A stretch of 12,849 bases of DNA from Acidimicrobiaceae bacterium (lineage in GTDB: Bacteria > Actinomycetota > Acidimicrobiia > Acidimicrobiales > Ilumatobacteraceae). Location: contig VFMC01000131.1 of NCBI GenBank assembly GCA_006515795.1, positions 1-12,849 on the forward strand, in the 5' to 3' direction. The translations under genes were made by a program, and so were the position numbers. Shown here piece after piece: positions 12,395 through 12,849 of the stretch (positions are counted from its first letter, which is position 1; each line of letters starts with the position of its first letter). Below the pieces are notes generated by a model. The model did no database searches and was not told the DNA's origin. It saw nothing but the letters and a program-made list of their open reading frames with translations.

Positions 12395-12426
12395 GAACAG
12401 CGCGTGCCTATCGGCAGCTATGCACT
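12395..12426 (+). repeat. Boundary element K (core 12412-12417)
   Basis: CGGCAG core. GTGC pairs with GCAC and TA with TA across symmetric mismatches. The 20 bases at 12404-12423 are identical to element D, and the upstream GAACAGC is shared with element C. Confidence 0.85.
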
Positions 12427-12454
12427 CTCAGACCGATACATCGCACCGAGACCG

Positions 12455-12470
12455 GGGCTAGACGTAGCCC
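12455..12470. other. Short hairpin over the cupin stop codon
   Basis: GGGCTA (12455-12460) pairs perfectly with TAGCCC (12465-12470) around a four-base loop, overlapping the cupin TAG. It may be a weak terminator; no T tract is present. Confidence 0.3.
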
Positions 12471-12849
12471 TCCGGAACGGGTCCGAGGACCTCCATTCCG
12501 TAACGCTCCGCGATCGCACCCAGGTGTTGCTCGTCGACATCGCCAGCAGCGACCGCGGCGGCGAGCTCATCGAAGTACCCGACCATGGCCGCGGGCACGT
12601 AGAGGTTCAGCTTCTTGCTCGGGACTGCACCGACGCGGAAGCCATGCACCGCCCCTGCAGGGATGAAGACGAACGATCCAGCCGGGCAACGGGTCTCACG
12701 ATCCCCGATGAAGATGATGTACTCGCCCTCGAGCACATAGAACGCCTCAGCCGCATCGCGGTGGATGTGCATCGGCGGGCCGAAGTGCGGCGGCTCCTCG
12801 GCCTCCAAGAGCGTGAACGCGTCGTCGGTCGAGTCCGAGGTCGCCTTCA
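12458..12849 (-). CDS. Cupin-domain protein, 5' end off the right edge
   Basis: The minus-strand frame is open to the right edge, giving at least 130 residues; the first methionine-like codon inside (TTG 12808) lies within the cupin domain, so the true start is outside the window. Cupin motif 1 is visible (PPMHIHRDAAEAFYVLEGE), with the two His and the Glu of the G(X)5HXH(X)3-4E(X)6G pattern. Motif 2 follows (PAGSFVFIPAGAVHGFRV), with its His. A metal-binding beta barrel is therefore likely. The C-terminal helical tail (YFDELAAAVAAGDVDEQHLG, then RYGMEVLGP) is usual in small cupins that act on or sense small molecules. The substrate cannot be predicted. Confidence 0.88.
   Translation of the reverse strand, partial: KATSDSTDDAFTLLEAEEPPHFGPPMHIHRDAAEAFYVLEGEYIIFIGDRETRCPAGSFVFIPAGAVHGFRVGAVPSKKLNLYVPAAMVGYFDELAAAVAAGDVDEQHLGAIAERYGMEVLGPVPEGYV

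Noticed and set aside
6264..12426. Boundary elements as canonical integron attC sites
   Set aside because: I looked for paired RYYYAAC and GTTRRRY boxes. Only element J has something close (CCCTAAC), and no consistent GTTRRRY partner was found. I therefore describe the elements as attC-like in layout only.
1..12849. CRISPR arrays, tRNA or rRNA genes, and transposase or integrase genes
   Set aside because: None recognised on either strand. The repeats here are irregularly spaced with genes between them, unlike CRISPR.

Overview
The window is high-GC DNA from an actinobacterium. Support comes from strong G/C at third codon positions, an MprA/MprB-like two-component pair, a Gly-Pro-rich secreted protein, an actinobacterial-type Pr6Pr membrane protein and probable leaderless promoters. 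I cannot name the genus.

The left third (1-4959) looks like ordinary chromosome. It holds the 5' part of a Tat-exported M23 peptidase (minus strand, running off the left edge) and, divergently, a secreted Gly-Pro-rich helical protein. These are followed by an OmpR-family response regulator whose start region is missing, its histidine kinase, and a complete carotenoid cleavage oxygenase.

From the stop codon of the oxygenase to the right edge (4944-12849) the layout changes completely. About fifteen short units of 0.3-0.9 kb follow, each with one gene, one toxin-antitoxin operon or nothing recognisable. Every boundary has an imperfect inverted-repeat element. Thirteen of these share the core CGGCAG (two with one change), all in the same orientation, flanked by arms of different sequence that still pair. 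Two more, 49 bp long and 84% identical, flank the first unit. The cargo is a Pr6Pr membrane protein, a small hypothetical, a GNAT acetyltransferase without a start, a lipoprotein, a gene-less unit with a perfect 43-bp tandem duplication, VapBC, a hypothetical, a small membrane protein, MazEF, a Phd/RelE-type module, a hypothetical, a decayed Imm8-type immunity gene, a hypothetical, a second lipoprotein and a cupin.

This is the organisation of an integron cassette array, or of an integrase-less attC cluster. However, the elements do not show the canonical RYYYAAC/GTTRRRY pair and the genes lie on both strands, so a different recombination system is possible. Ten of fourteen gene-bearing units read leftwards, and three of those genes take their stop codon directly against the core. 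If this is integron-like, the recombinase should lie beyond the right edge. No recombinase is in the window. The three toxin-antitoxin modules have their own promoters and could stabilise the array.
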